Positions 8,604 to 14,614 of a DNA stretch of 30,542 nt are shown here, in pieces (position 1 is the stretch's first letter; every line of letters starts with the position of its first letter). The notes under the pieces are model-generated. The model was not told the DNA's origin, ran no database searches, and saw only the letters and a list, made by a program, of their open reading frames with translations. The DNA comes from a virus. The position numbers and the translations under genes are program-made. The DNA lies in IMG/VR virus record IMGVR_UViG_3300012000_000086, positions 1-30,542 of that record, one strand, 5' to 3'.

Positions 8604-8900
8604 ATGAAGCAATATGCTCTTATCGGTGGTCGCAGAGTTATTAATATTGTTGCTGCGGAGGACGAATCTACGATTGGTCCTCTCGCAACAATGTATGACG
8701 TCTTAGACATCACTGACCTATCACCTGCACCTGCAATCGGCTGGGAGCGTCGTCTAGATGGTACTTGGATGCCTCCTCTACCTGTCCATATGCAAGACGC
8801 ATGGGGGAATACAGAAGTAGTTGAAGAAGTCACAGAACCTGCTCCTTCTACCAAGAAGAAGACAAAATCATCATCTGATGAAGAACCAGTAACGGAGTAA
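8604..8900 (+). CDS. Small tail-fibre accessory or assembly-like protein
   Basis: A 98-residue protein with an AAGGAAGG ribosome binding site. The N-terminal half (ALIGGRRVINIVAAEDEST ... AIGWERRLDGTWMPP) follows the pattern 'I-x-x-G-x-V-x-N-I-x-x-x-D ... GW-x-x-x-G-x-W-x-x-P'. This is seen in many short phage proteins encoded right after fibre genes, some of them tail-fibre assembly proteins. The last 35 residues are charged and disordered-looking, with a run of Lys and Ser (TKKKTKSSSDEE). It directly follows the adhesin and is spaced 2 bases from the next gene. A chaperone or fibre-attached role is inferred from context; no catalytic motif is visible. Confidence 0.7.
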   Translation: MKQYALIGGRRVINIVAAEDESTIGPLATMYDVLDITDLSPAPAIGWERRLDGTWMPPLPVHMQDAWGNTEVVEEVTEPAPSTKKKTKSSSDEEPVTE

Positions 8901-8902
8901 AA

Positions 8903-9289
8903 ATGCCAATTACAATGTCACCACAGGTGCTAACCGCATCTAACGATGCCTACATCACTCAAGGTGTCACTGCTCGTCTTGTATCTCGCAGTGGCGCTGG
9001 TGCTTCTGGTTCACAGACTATTAGCATCATTGATGCCCCAGTTACTTTGCTTGCAGATTTGACTGCAAATACAACAGTAGCATTTACAAACGTACCAAGT
9101 GGATACGCCAACACTTGGTGGGTAGAAGTATCAAACCGTGGCTCATATACAGTGTCATTTACTGGAGTTACTTGGGACGGTGGTAGCACCCCAACCCTAC
9201 AAACAACAGGTAAGACTGTACTTGAGTTTTATAGCCGCGACGGTGGTTCATCAATCTACGGTCGTGCTCGTTTCCTAAGTATTGCCTAA
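8903..9289 (+). CDS. Small virion protein, beta-rich
   Basis: A 128-residue protein read from ATG 8903 with the ribosome binding site ACGGAGTAA, which contains the stop of the preceding gene. The sequence is all-beta in character (VTLLADLTANTTVAFTNVP, WWVEVSNRGSYTVSFTGVTW, TVLEFYSRDGGSSIYGRARF). From memory, the 'V-x-W-x-G-G-x-x-P-x-L-x-x-x-G-K-x-V-L-E-F-x-S-x-D-G-G-x-x-I-Y-G' ending resembles C-terminal domains of phage fibre and decoration proteins. It is the last gene of the plus-strand structural array and is followed by a strong terminator. No enzymatic residues stand out. Confidence 0.7.
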   Translation: MPITMSPQVLTASNDAYITQGVTARLVSRSGAGASGSQTISIIDAPVTLLADLTANTTVAFTNVPSGYANTWWVEVSNRGSYTVSFTGVTWDGGSTPTLQTTGKTVLEFYSRDGGSSIYGRARFLSIA

Positions 9290-9304
9290 AACTTAATAAG
9301 CAAT

Positions 9305-9328
9305 ACCCCCTCTTCGGAGGGGGTTTTT
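9305..9328 (+). terminator. Rho-independent terminator with UUCG loop
   Basis: A 7-bp perfect stem, CCCCCTC (9306-9312) and GAGGGGG (9317-9323), closes a TTCG loop on a C-G pair, the especially stable C(UUCG)G arrangement. It is followed by five T. It lies 16 bases after the stop of the last structural gene and separates that array from the glycosyltransferase gene. Confidence 0.93.
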
Positions 9329-9340
9329 GCATTTCTAGGG

Positions 9341-9352
9341 TAGACTATTTTT
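9341..9352 (+). promoter_or_regulatory. Candidate leaderless promoter (-10 TAGACT)
   Basis: TAGACT at 9341-9346 fits the actinobacterial TANNNT -10 pattern. Six bases (ATTTTT) separate it from the ATG at 9353, so transcription would start at or next to the start codon. No ribosome binding site is visible before this ATG, in contrast to nearly every other gene here. It lies just after a terminator, where a new promoter is needed. Confidence 0.5.
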
Positions 9353-10438
9353 ATGAGCAAAGTAAAAGTGGCAGTTTACGCAATCGCACTCAACGAAGAA
9401 AAGTTTGTTGAGACTTGGTACAACTCTGTAAAAGATGAAGCAGACTATATTCTTATTGCTGATACAGGGTCTACAGATAGAACGGTAGAAATAGCAGAAA
9501 GTCTTGGCATCAATGTTGTGCATATCAAAGTAAAACCTTGGCGCTTTGATGTTGGAAGAAACGCTTCTCTTGCAGCACTACCGCTAGATGTTGACTACTG
9601 TATACCTCTAGACCTTGACGAGATTATGCTTCCAGGGTGGAAGGCTGAGATGCAGAAGGCTCTTGATGCAGGGGCCACACGCCCACGATATAAATATATC
9701 TGGAACTGGAATGAAGATGGGACTCCTGGGGTTACTTTTGAGGGAGATAAAATCCACGCAAGAGTTGGCTACTTGTGGAAAAACCCTGTGCATGAATGTT
9801 TATGCCCAGACCGCATACCAGAAATTCAATATCACTCAGAAGCGGTGATGGAGCATCACGCAGATAATACAAAGTCTCGTGGTCAATATCTTCCTCTCCT
9901 CAAACAATCTGTTATGGAAGACCCATACAATGATAGAAATGCTTTTTACTATGGAAGAGAACTTTTCTTCTACACAAAGTATGAAGAGGCTAAGGCAGAA
10001 CTTATTAGATACCTATCTCTCCCTACTGCTACTTGGGCACCAGAGCGAGCAGCAGCAATGATTCTTATCGGACAAATAGATAGAGATAATGCTGAAGAGT
10101 GGTTTACAAAAGCCATTAAGGAGGCTCCAGGAAGACGAGAAGCATTAGTACATCTTGCTAAGTACTATTACTCGGTAGAAAATTGGCAGGGTTGCTATGA
10201 GCAATCAACAGCCGCATTAGCAATTGTTGATATGCCTCTTGAGTATCTTTGTGAGCCAGAAGCGTGGGGATACCTACCACACGACTTAGCGGCTATTGCA
10301 TCATTCCGTTTAGGTCTCTATGCTGAATCTCTCAAGTTTGGAGAAGAGGCAGTTCAGAAGGCTCTCCCAGATGAGAAAAAGAGAGTTGAAGAAAATTTAG
10401 ATTTTTATAAGAAAATGGTGGAAACTCTTGGAGAATAA
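9353..10438 (+). CDS. Family 2 glycosyltransferase with TPR-like tail
   Basis: A 361-residue protein with a GT-A fold N-terminus: AIALNEEKFVETW (residues 10-22), ADTGSTDRT (36-44) for nucleotide-sugar binding, and LDLDE (86-90) as the metal-binding DxD motif. Residues ~185-355 are helical with repeat-like spacing (WAPERAAAMILIGQ, REALVHLAKYYYSVENWQGC, ASFRLGLYAESLKFGEEAVQ), as in bacterial GT2 proteins that carry TPR repeats to hold substrate. It begins right after a terminator with a probable leaderless start. Its end overlaps the methyltransferase by 11 bases if that gene starts at TTG. It probably adds sugar to a virion protein or a host surface glycan; the acceptor cannot be read from sequence. 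An internal DNA-modification role is less likely for this type. Confidence 0.85.
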   Translation: MSKVKVAVYAIALNEEKFVETWYNSVKDEADYILIADTGSTDRTVEIAESLGINVVHIKVKPWRFDVGRNASLAALPLDVDYCIPLDLDEIMLPGWKAEMQKALDAGATRPRYKYIWNWNEDGTPGVTFEGDKIHARVGYLWKNPVHECLCPDRIPEIQYHSEAVMEHHADNTKSRGQYLPLLKQSVMEDPYNDRNAFYYGRELFFYTKYEEAKAELIRYLSLPTATWAPERAAAMILIGQIDRDNAEEWFTKAIKEAPGRREALVHLAKYYYSVENWQGCYEQSTAALAIVDMPLEYLCEPEAWGYLPHDLAAIASFRLGLYAESLKFGEEAVQKALPDEKKRVEENLDFYKKMVETLGE

Positions 10439-11009
10439 ATACCCTAACTGGTTTGAGATGTCTCACGCCTTTCGTTTCTTTGAAAATCATCTATCAGAGT
10501 ACAAAAATAAAAAGATAGACTGTCTGCAAATTGGTGCCTATACAGGAGATGCTACTGAATGGCTCTTTAACTGGGTACTAACTCACCCAGAGGCAACCCT
10601 TACCGATGTTGATACTTGGGAGGGTTCAGACGAAGAAGTTCATAAAGAAATGGATTGGTCTGAGGTAGAGCAGATTTATACCGAGCGCCATAAATCTAAG
10701 ATTGAGTCTAATAATCTTATTAAAGTAAAATCAACTAGCGATAACTTTTTTAGTTCAAACACAAAGCAATATGATTTTATTTATGTAGATGGAAATCATA
10801 TGGCATCTGCTGTTCTTAAAGACGGAATAAATTCTTACGAGTGCCTCAAGCAGGGCGGGATTTTAGCCTTTGATGACTATATGTGGTCGCAATACAAGGG
10901 TCCAGCATTTGACCCTAAGCCAGCGATTGACTCTATTCTGCTCTGCTACGACGGTTCTTTTGAGGTTCTTGAGATAGGATTACAAGTTTGGCTTAGGAAG
11001 ATTCTTTAG
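10428..11009 (+). CDS. SAM-dependent methyltransferase (Methyltransf_24-like)
   Basis: A class I methyltransferase of up to 193 residues. Motif I is DCLQIGAYTGDATEW (residues 31-45). An acidic strand end, LTDVDTWEGS (58-67), follows. YDFIYVDGNHMASAVLKD (115-132) and GGILAFDDY (143-151) complete the pattern of the family that often modifies sugars next to glycosyltransferases. Two starts are possible. TTG 10428 overlaps the preceding gene by 11 bases and has a weak GGTGG before it. ATG 10458 would give 183 residues and no visible ribosome binding site. The catalytic core is intact with either. The 3' end overlaps the convergent WhiB gene by 30 bases. It most likely O-methylates a sugar added by the preceding glycosyltransferase, an inference from adjacency. 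Confidence 0.82.
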   Translation: MENKYPNWFEMSHAFRFFENHLSEYKNKKIDCLQIGAYTGDATEWLFNWVLTHPEATLTDVDTWEGSDEEVHKEMDWSEVEQIYTERHKSKIESNNLIKVKSTSDNFFSSNTKQYDFIYVDGNHMASAVLKDGINSYECLKQGGILAFDDYMWSQYKGPAFDPKPAIDSILLCYDGSFEVLEIGLQVWLRKIL

Positions 11010-11519
11010 TTTCTTTGCCTTCTTAGCGTTTAGTTTTTCTTTTTCCTTGAGTTGCTTAGCCAACTTGTCTGCTTTTTCTGTCTTATAGGCTTCAACAGCA
11101 TTTGCACTTGTTCGGCTACGCCAAGAGAAACCACACTCAGTACAAGTAACAATTTTTGCTGTAGTCCAGCGACCAGTATCAGAAAGTTTTTCTACAGATG
11201 TCTCCAACTTACCTGGGCGTGCTACACAGTATGGACAGTTTGGATAACGACGTCTACGAATTTCTTCACCTAGATATGAAACAGATAAAGTTCTACGAAT
11301 TTCAACTTCATCTTTTCCGCCCCAGATGCCCCAAATTTGTTTGTGCTCAAGTGCCCACTGAAGGCAATCTTTTCTTACAGGGCAGGTAAAACAAAGATTT
11401 TTTGCGGAGTATTTTTCATTAAAGTTTTCGGAGAAGAACCAGTCAATTTTGTCCTTGTTTACGGGAGCCGCACATACGGCATTACGCTGCCACTCCAGGC
11501 TTTTTGCTGGTTTCCACAT
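10980..11519 (-). CDS. WhiB-family Fe-S regulator fused to a zinc ribbon
   Basis: A 179-residue protein. Residues 1-75 form a WhiB domain with the four cluster cysteines C16, C43, C46 and C52 (spacing C-x2-C-x5-C) and the family turn GIWGG (64-68), followed by basic residues. WhiB proteins bind a 4Fe-4S cluster and act with the main sigma factor. Phage versions can interfere with host WhiB proteins. The extra C-terminal part has CPYC (95-98) and CTEC (126-129), a zinc-ribbon pattern, then a Lys-rich helix (~150-175), which is unusual for the typical ~85-110-residue WhiB. It is the last gene of the minus arm and has its own probable leaderless promoter. Its end overlaps the methyltransferase gene by 30 bases. 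Confidence 0.9.
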   Translation of the reverse strand: MWKPAKSLEWQRNAVCAAPVNKDKIDWFFSENFNEKYSAKNLCFTCPVRKDCLQWALEHKQIWGIWGGKDEVEIRRTLSVSYLGEEIRRRRYPNCPYCVARPGKLETSVEKLSDTGRWTTAKIVTCTECGFSWRSRTSANAVEAYKTEKADKLAKQLKEKEKLNAKKAKKLKNLPKPNL

Positions 11520-11532
11520 ATCTAAAATAATA
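11520..11532 (-). promoter_or_regulatory. Candidate leaderless promoter (-10 TATTAT) for the WhiB-zinc ribbon gene
   Basis: On the minus strand TATTAT (11527-11532) lies 7 bases before the ATG at 11519. No ribosome binding site is visible in that spacer (TTTAGAT). The geometry is nearly the same as for the glycosyltransferase gene at 9353. Confidence 0.45.
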
Positions 11533-11574
11533 CATTAGACTACGTTAAACTGCTGATTAAACACGCCGAGTGAT

Positions 11575-11913
11575 TTAGAATTCCACCCAAGTAACTTCTC
11601 TTACATCTTCTACTGTATCACCATACTCAGTTTCACCAAATTCATCACAAGCCCAAAAATCAAGTTCATCAGCCAGGAGACCTGCCCAACCATAAACAAC
11701 TTTGGCAGTATCTATAGATTTGAAGCCTTCACCAAGAGAAGACTCAATTCCATCTCTTTGAATTGTTGAGGCTAATGCTCGTCTTACTAATTCATTTTCT
11801 AAATCAACTCTGTCAAAGGTGTAGTAAACAATTGTGTATTCGTGATTTGAACGATACCCAGAGCCGCTCCACTCACACCACAGGGACTCCCCTGGTCTTG
11901 CGTCTTTTGTCAT
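11575..11913 (-). CDS. Hypothetical acidic protein
   Basis: A 112-residue protein of unknown family. It is acidic and aromatic-rich, with SLWCEWSGSGYRSNHEYTIV near the N-terminus and a C-terminus ending VEDVREVTWVEF. Two isolated cysteines (13 and ~89) do not form a recognisable metal site. No signal peptide, membrane segment or catalytic motif is visible. The ATG at 11913 has GGAGTG just before it. It lies between a zinc-site protein and the WhiB-zinc ribbon gene in a run of small minus-strand genes. That location is typical of phage regulatory or host-takeover genes, but no function can be assigned. Confidence 0.65.
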   Translation of the reverse strand: MTKDARPGESLWCEWSGSGYRSNHEYTIVYYTFDRVDLENELVRRALASTIQRDGIESSLGEGFKSIDTAKVVYGWAGLLADELDFWACDEFGETEYGDTVEDVREVTWVEF

Positions 11914-11925
11914 AGCACTCCGAAC

Positions 11926-12273
11926 TTAGTCTTCGTCTATGCTACCAAACTCTACTTCAAATTCCTTGAAAGACTCGTCGCCAATAAAATAAACTTTTGT
12001 GGGGTCCTTCATCTCATAAATACCAGCAATAGTAATTGCACCGCACATACAACAAACCTCTACATCGCCTATACAGGCAACTTCAGGAGTATCTACACCT
12101 ACAAGACGCATAACGATATTTCCCTCTTCGTTGATGCTCTGAGGCTCCCATTTAGAGTGTTCCTGAAGCCAGCAGGACTCACACACAGCCATCGGGCTGA
12201 GGAGTGGTTCGGCTGCCATACTAACTCTTCCTTTGTTAGGTTTATCAGAGTTAATTCTAGTCTTCTTTGGCAT
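11926..12273 (-). CDS. Hypothetical protein with two Cys pairs (possible zinc site)
   Basis: A 115-residue protein with a basic N-terminus (MPKKTRINSDKPNKGR). It has CESC at about residues 31-34 and CCMCG at about 74-78, roughly 40 residues apart. Two CxxC pairs at that spacing suggest a zinc ribbon. Between them is a beta-like stretch (IVMRLVGVDTPEVACIGD). The C-terminal 30 residues are acidic (FKEFEVEFGSIDED). It lies between two WhiB-family genes on the same strand, so this small block holds three metal-binding proteins. The ATG at 12273 was chosen because it is the first in frame; its ribosome binding site is weak. DNA or protein binding is plausible but unproven. Confidence 0.65.
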   Translation of the reverse strand: MPKKTRINSDKPNKGRVSMAAEPLLSPMAVCESCWLQEHSKWEPQSINEEGNIVMRLVGVDTPEVACIGDVEVCCMCGAITIAGIYEMKDPTKVYFIGDESFKEFEVEFGSIDED

Positions 12274-12282
12274 CCTAGAGAC

Positions 12283-12546
12283 CTAACTTGCCTTCAAAAC
12301 TATCTTCTTGCGCTTTCTTATCTCTCTTCTTTCACTAGGGGTGAGCCCACCCCATATTCCATAATTCTCATTTTCTATTGCCCAACTAGCGCAGTCGGCA
12401 ATATGGTCACAAGATTTACAGATGCGAAGAGCATCTCTATTCTCTTGAGTAAAACTACTTCTTCCACTTTCATTTTCTTCTAGAAAAAATGGTTCGCTTC
12501 CAATTTCCCTACATAGCGGTGCGTCAAACTCCCAGGGCTTAGCCAA
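12283..12546 (-). CDS. WhiB-family transcription factor (short form)
   Basis: An 87-residue protein with the WhiB signature: cysteines at 12, 43, 46 and 52 (C-x30-C-x2-C-x5-C), the GIWGG turn at 63-67 and the basic segment SERREIRKRKK. This is close to the normal WhiB length. The start is TTG 12546 with the ribosome binding site GAAAGGA about 9 bases upstream; no ATG fits upstream of the first cysteine. In actinophages such proteins can repress host WhiB2 or modulate promoter choice with sigma A, acting in the cytoplasm on RNA polymerase. It is separated from the WhiB-zinc ribbon gene by two small unknown genes, so this genome carries two WhiB proteins of different architecture. Confidence 0.92.
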   Translation of the reverse strand: MAKPWEFDAPLCREIGSEPFFLEENESGRSSFTQENRDALRICKSCDHIADCASWAIENENYGIWGGLTPSERREIRKRKKIVLKAS

Positions 12547-12575
12547 AAGAGAGATTCCTTTCTTCTTATTGGTTT

Positions 12576-12890
12576 TTATTTTTTATCTTGCAAGTACCCT
12601 ACTTCATATCCGCACCCAGCGTAACCTGCAATATCAACCCAAGTATCAGGTTGGAATCCTGACTTAGAAGCATATCTTGCTACCTTGAGACCAACCATCA
12701 TCATTGCAACATCTTCATTGCTAATCTCAATACCAAGAATTACTGACCAAATCTTTGCTGTACGTTCAAAGTTATCTTCTGGAGAACCATATTGTTTGTT
12801 TCTATCTCCTGAAATAATCTTTGCTGCTTCACGAAGCGCTTCCACACGGGGAGGAGTTTGTGGATTTACATCACTGTTATCGGTTGTCAT
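12576..12890 (-). CDS. DUF6378-like phage protein
   Basis: A 104-residue protein with the pattern of a small conserved phage family I recall as DUF6378: GDRNKQYGSPEDNF (residues ~28-41), AKIWSVILGIEISNEDVAMM (~45-64), LKVARYASK (~68-76) and DTWVDIAGYAGCGYE (~82-96). The conserved D-x-x-x-D-I-A-G-Y and lysine/arginine positions suggest an enzyme or binding fold of the nucleotide-pyrophosphatase-like helical type, but the activity is not established. The ATG has GAGGA six bases before it, and its first bases overlap the preceding gene by 14 bases. It sits in the small-gene block downstream of replication, which would fit nucleotide metabolism. Confidence 0.75.
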   Translation of the reverse strand: MTTDNSDVNPQTPPRVEALREAAKIISGDRNKQYGSPEDNFERTAKIWSVILGIEISNEDVAMMMVGLKVARYASKSGFQPDTWVDIAGYAGCGYEVGYLQDKK

Positions 12891-13080
12891 TTTTTATCCT
12901 CGCAATCACCTGAGCAGTATATTGACTATTGTCGTATTCGACAATAATTTCACAGTTGGTGTGTCGAAGAACTGTATCCTCTTCCGAGCCAACATAGTTA
13001 TGAATTTCTTTTTCTACCTTTGATGCTATTTCGGCGTGGTTCTTACCTGAGACAAAAAATTTATAAGTTGTAGATATCAT
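12877..13080 (-). CDS. Small hypothetical protein
   Basis: A 67-residue protein. Its ATG overlaps the previous stop (TAATG at 13080) and its 3' end overlaps the next gene by 14 bases, a tightly packed translational chain that supports it as a real gene. The sequence looks like a small alpha/beta fold (TTYKFFVSGKNHAEIASKVE, then CEIIVEYDNSQYTAQVIARI). It resembles no family I can name with confidence. There is no membrane segment or metal motif. Confidence 0.65.
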   Translation of the reverse strand: MISTTYKFFVSGKNHAEIASKVEKEIHNYVGSEEDTVLRHTNCEIIVEYDNSQYTAQVIARIKNDNR

Positions 13081-13502
13081 TAGTAAACCAACTTTTCAAG
13101 ATTTTCTGCTTTGAAGTGGATACCGTCTAGCACAGGGGACTTGCCATCATTGCTCTTAATGATAATGTCACCTGAGCGAAGCCCAACTATCTTGCCTTGA
13201 CGCCCATTAAGAGCCTCTCCTTTTTCACCATCAAAAGCATCAAAACGAATACGAATCTGGTCAGCAACTTTTACAAAGCCAGCCTGAACTGGAACCCAAG
13301 TATCTTCTTTATTGTCTTTTACTAAAGCGTGTCCCAAAGAGAGTTTTGAGAAGATATCAACAATCTCTTTAGTGTTTTGGTCTGTAGTATCTTTTATTTG
13401 AGACCAAGCATCAAGTAGTTTTAGTACAGAATCACCAACAACTTTTTTAGTTTTGTTCTCTGTCAACTGCTCTTTTGCCCAGTCAGTATTTACTTTAGGC
13501 AT
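13080..13502 (-). CDS. Hypothetical protein with KOW-like beta segment
   Basis: A 140-residue protein with a strong AAGGAG ribosome binding site. Residues 1-55 look helical (WAKEQLTENKTKKVVGDSVL, LLDAWSQIKD). Residues ~75-125 look like a small beta barrel, with GRQGKIVGLRSGDIIIKSND resembling KOW or SH3-like motifs that bind nucleic acid or ribosomal and transcription proteins. This is a weak resemblance based only on the G-x-x-G-x-I-V-G-x-x-x-x-x-x-I-I-I spacing. It is expressed in the same minus-strand run as the GT-B-like protein, 9 bases downstream of it. No function is assigned. Confidence 0.65.
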   Translation of the reverse strand: MPKVNTDWAKEQLTENKTKKVVGDSVLKLLDAWSQIKDTTDQNTKEIVDIFSKLSLGHALVKDNKEDTWVPVQAGFVKVADQIRIRFDAFDGEKGEALNGRQGKIVGLRSGDIIIKSNDGKSPVLDGIHFKAENLEKLVY

Positions 13503-13511
13503 AGCATCTCC

Positions 13512-14537
13512 TTATTTCTTTGCGTAGTCTTTTTTATCTATAGCATTTGCTATGGATACACACACGTCTTCCCAGGCAGGAAGAGCGTTTTTGTAAGAAA
13601 TGAGTTGTTGCTCAGCAACTGCTGAGCGCTCCAACGAAGACATTTCTTCTATGTTTGTTGCAATATATGTCCACTCTGGGCCAAGAAACTCTGTGTTTCT
13701 CCACTCAGTAACAACAGGAACACCTACATACAACGCCTGAGATATAGACGGAAGCCACCAAGACTTGTCATCTTTATATACAGAAACTATTGCCCCGATG
13801 GACTTACTAAGTCTGTCAAGTATTTCTAATTGACTTGCCCAGTTATGTGGCCGAAGAGGTAAATGCTCCCTAGTGAGCAACTCGATGGTCTTTTGAGACC
13901 AAGGCGTACTTGAGTTATCTACAACCCAGAATCCTTCATCTACAAGGTCTATTCCCATCTTTGTAGCGCTTAGGGGGAGCGAATCTGGGATAACCATATG
14001 AATATCTGAGGTATCTACGTTTGGTATGTAGTTTTGAAATACGCTCTTATCTGTCCACGGATAGCCAGGGATAAAGGTCTTTGGCCATTGATTTATAAAA
14101 AGTTTTTCAATTCCACTAATAACATTATTAAAAATATCAATGTTTTTAACTTTGTCATACTCACGACGGCTTGAGTAGAAAGGTTTAATAAAACTCTTTG
14201 GGTTGTTGTAGATAGCACGAATACCAGACCAAACTTTTGCTGGCTCAGGGCTATCAACAAATAGCACTAAATTATCTAAGTCATAGCAAGTATTAATTAC
14301 GGAGAAAGCACCGTAGGCTCTATGAGAAGCAGTGCTGATTGGAGAAGATACTCCAACAAAAACATAATCAAACTGAGATAAAAATTCTTTTGTCATATTG
14401 ACTGATGGGTCTTCCCACACAATCTCATACCCAAGATTTTTGAAAGCAACGCTAAGGAAACCAGCAAACGCTGGGCTTCTATCGTTAGCAGATACAGCCG
14501 ACTGAGGTGCTGTACACCCTGTAATAAAAATTTTCAT
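13512..14537 (-). CDS. GT-B-like glycosyltransferase
   Basis: A 341-residue protein. It starts MKIFITGCTAPQ and has LDNLVLFVDSPEPAKVWSGI around residues 88-107. Around residues 259-280 is SWWLPSISQALYVGVPVVTE, the pattern of the C-terminal donor-binding half of GT-B enzymes (equivalent to 'P-S-x-x-E-A-x-x-x-G-x-P-V'); the usual glutamate is a glutamine (Q268). From memory, similar proteins occur in other phages, where roles from DNA-base glucosylation to virion glycosylation have been proposed. It sits just after the replication/recombination block, separated from it by a terminator, so a DNA target is possible. The start has a GGGGGAAG ribosome binding site. Glycosyltransferase is moderately supported; the acceptor is unknown. 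Confidence 0.6.
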   Translation of the reverse strand: MKIFITGCTAPQSAVSANDRSPAFAGFLSVAFKNLGYEIVWEDPSVNMTKEFLSQFDYVFVGVSSPISTASHRAYGAFSVINTCYDLDNLVLFVDSPEPAKVWSGIRAIYNNPKSFIKPFYSSRREYDKVKNIDIFNNVISGIEKLFINQWPKTFIPGYPWTDKSVFQNYIPNVDTSDIHMVIPDSLPLSATKMGIDLVDEGFWVVDNSSTPWSQKTIELLTREHLPLRPHNWASQLEILDRLSKSIGAIVSVYKDDKSWWLPSISQALYVGVPVVTEWRNTEFLGPEWTYIATNIEEMSSLERSAVAEQQLISYKNALPAWEDVCVSIANAIDKKDYAKK

Positions 14538-14560
14538 ATCTAAACTTCCCCCCGCATTGT

Positions 14561-14602
14561 GCTAGAAAACCACCCAACGAAAACCGTTGGGTGGCATCTA
14601 GC
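14561..14602 (-). terminator. Hairpin terminator after the ssDNA-binding protein gene
   Basis: A perfect 10-bp stem, CCACCCAACG / CGTTGGGTGG (14570-14579 with 14585-14594), has a 5-base loop and four U on the minus-strand transcript. An outer GCTAGA/TCTAGC pairing encloses it. It begins 13 bases past the stop of the ssDNA-binding gene and stands between replication and the GT-B-like gene. The U-tract is short, so readthrough is likely. Confidence 0.85.
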
Positions 14603-14614
14603 AAACAACATTTT

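Noticed and set aside
12157-12483. 108-residue plus-strand ORF opposite the WhiB and zinc-site genes
   Set aside because: It is a shadow of two supported minus-strand genes, one with a definite WhiB signature.
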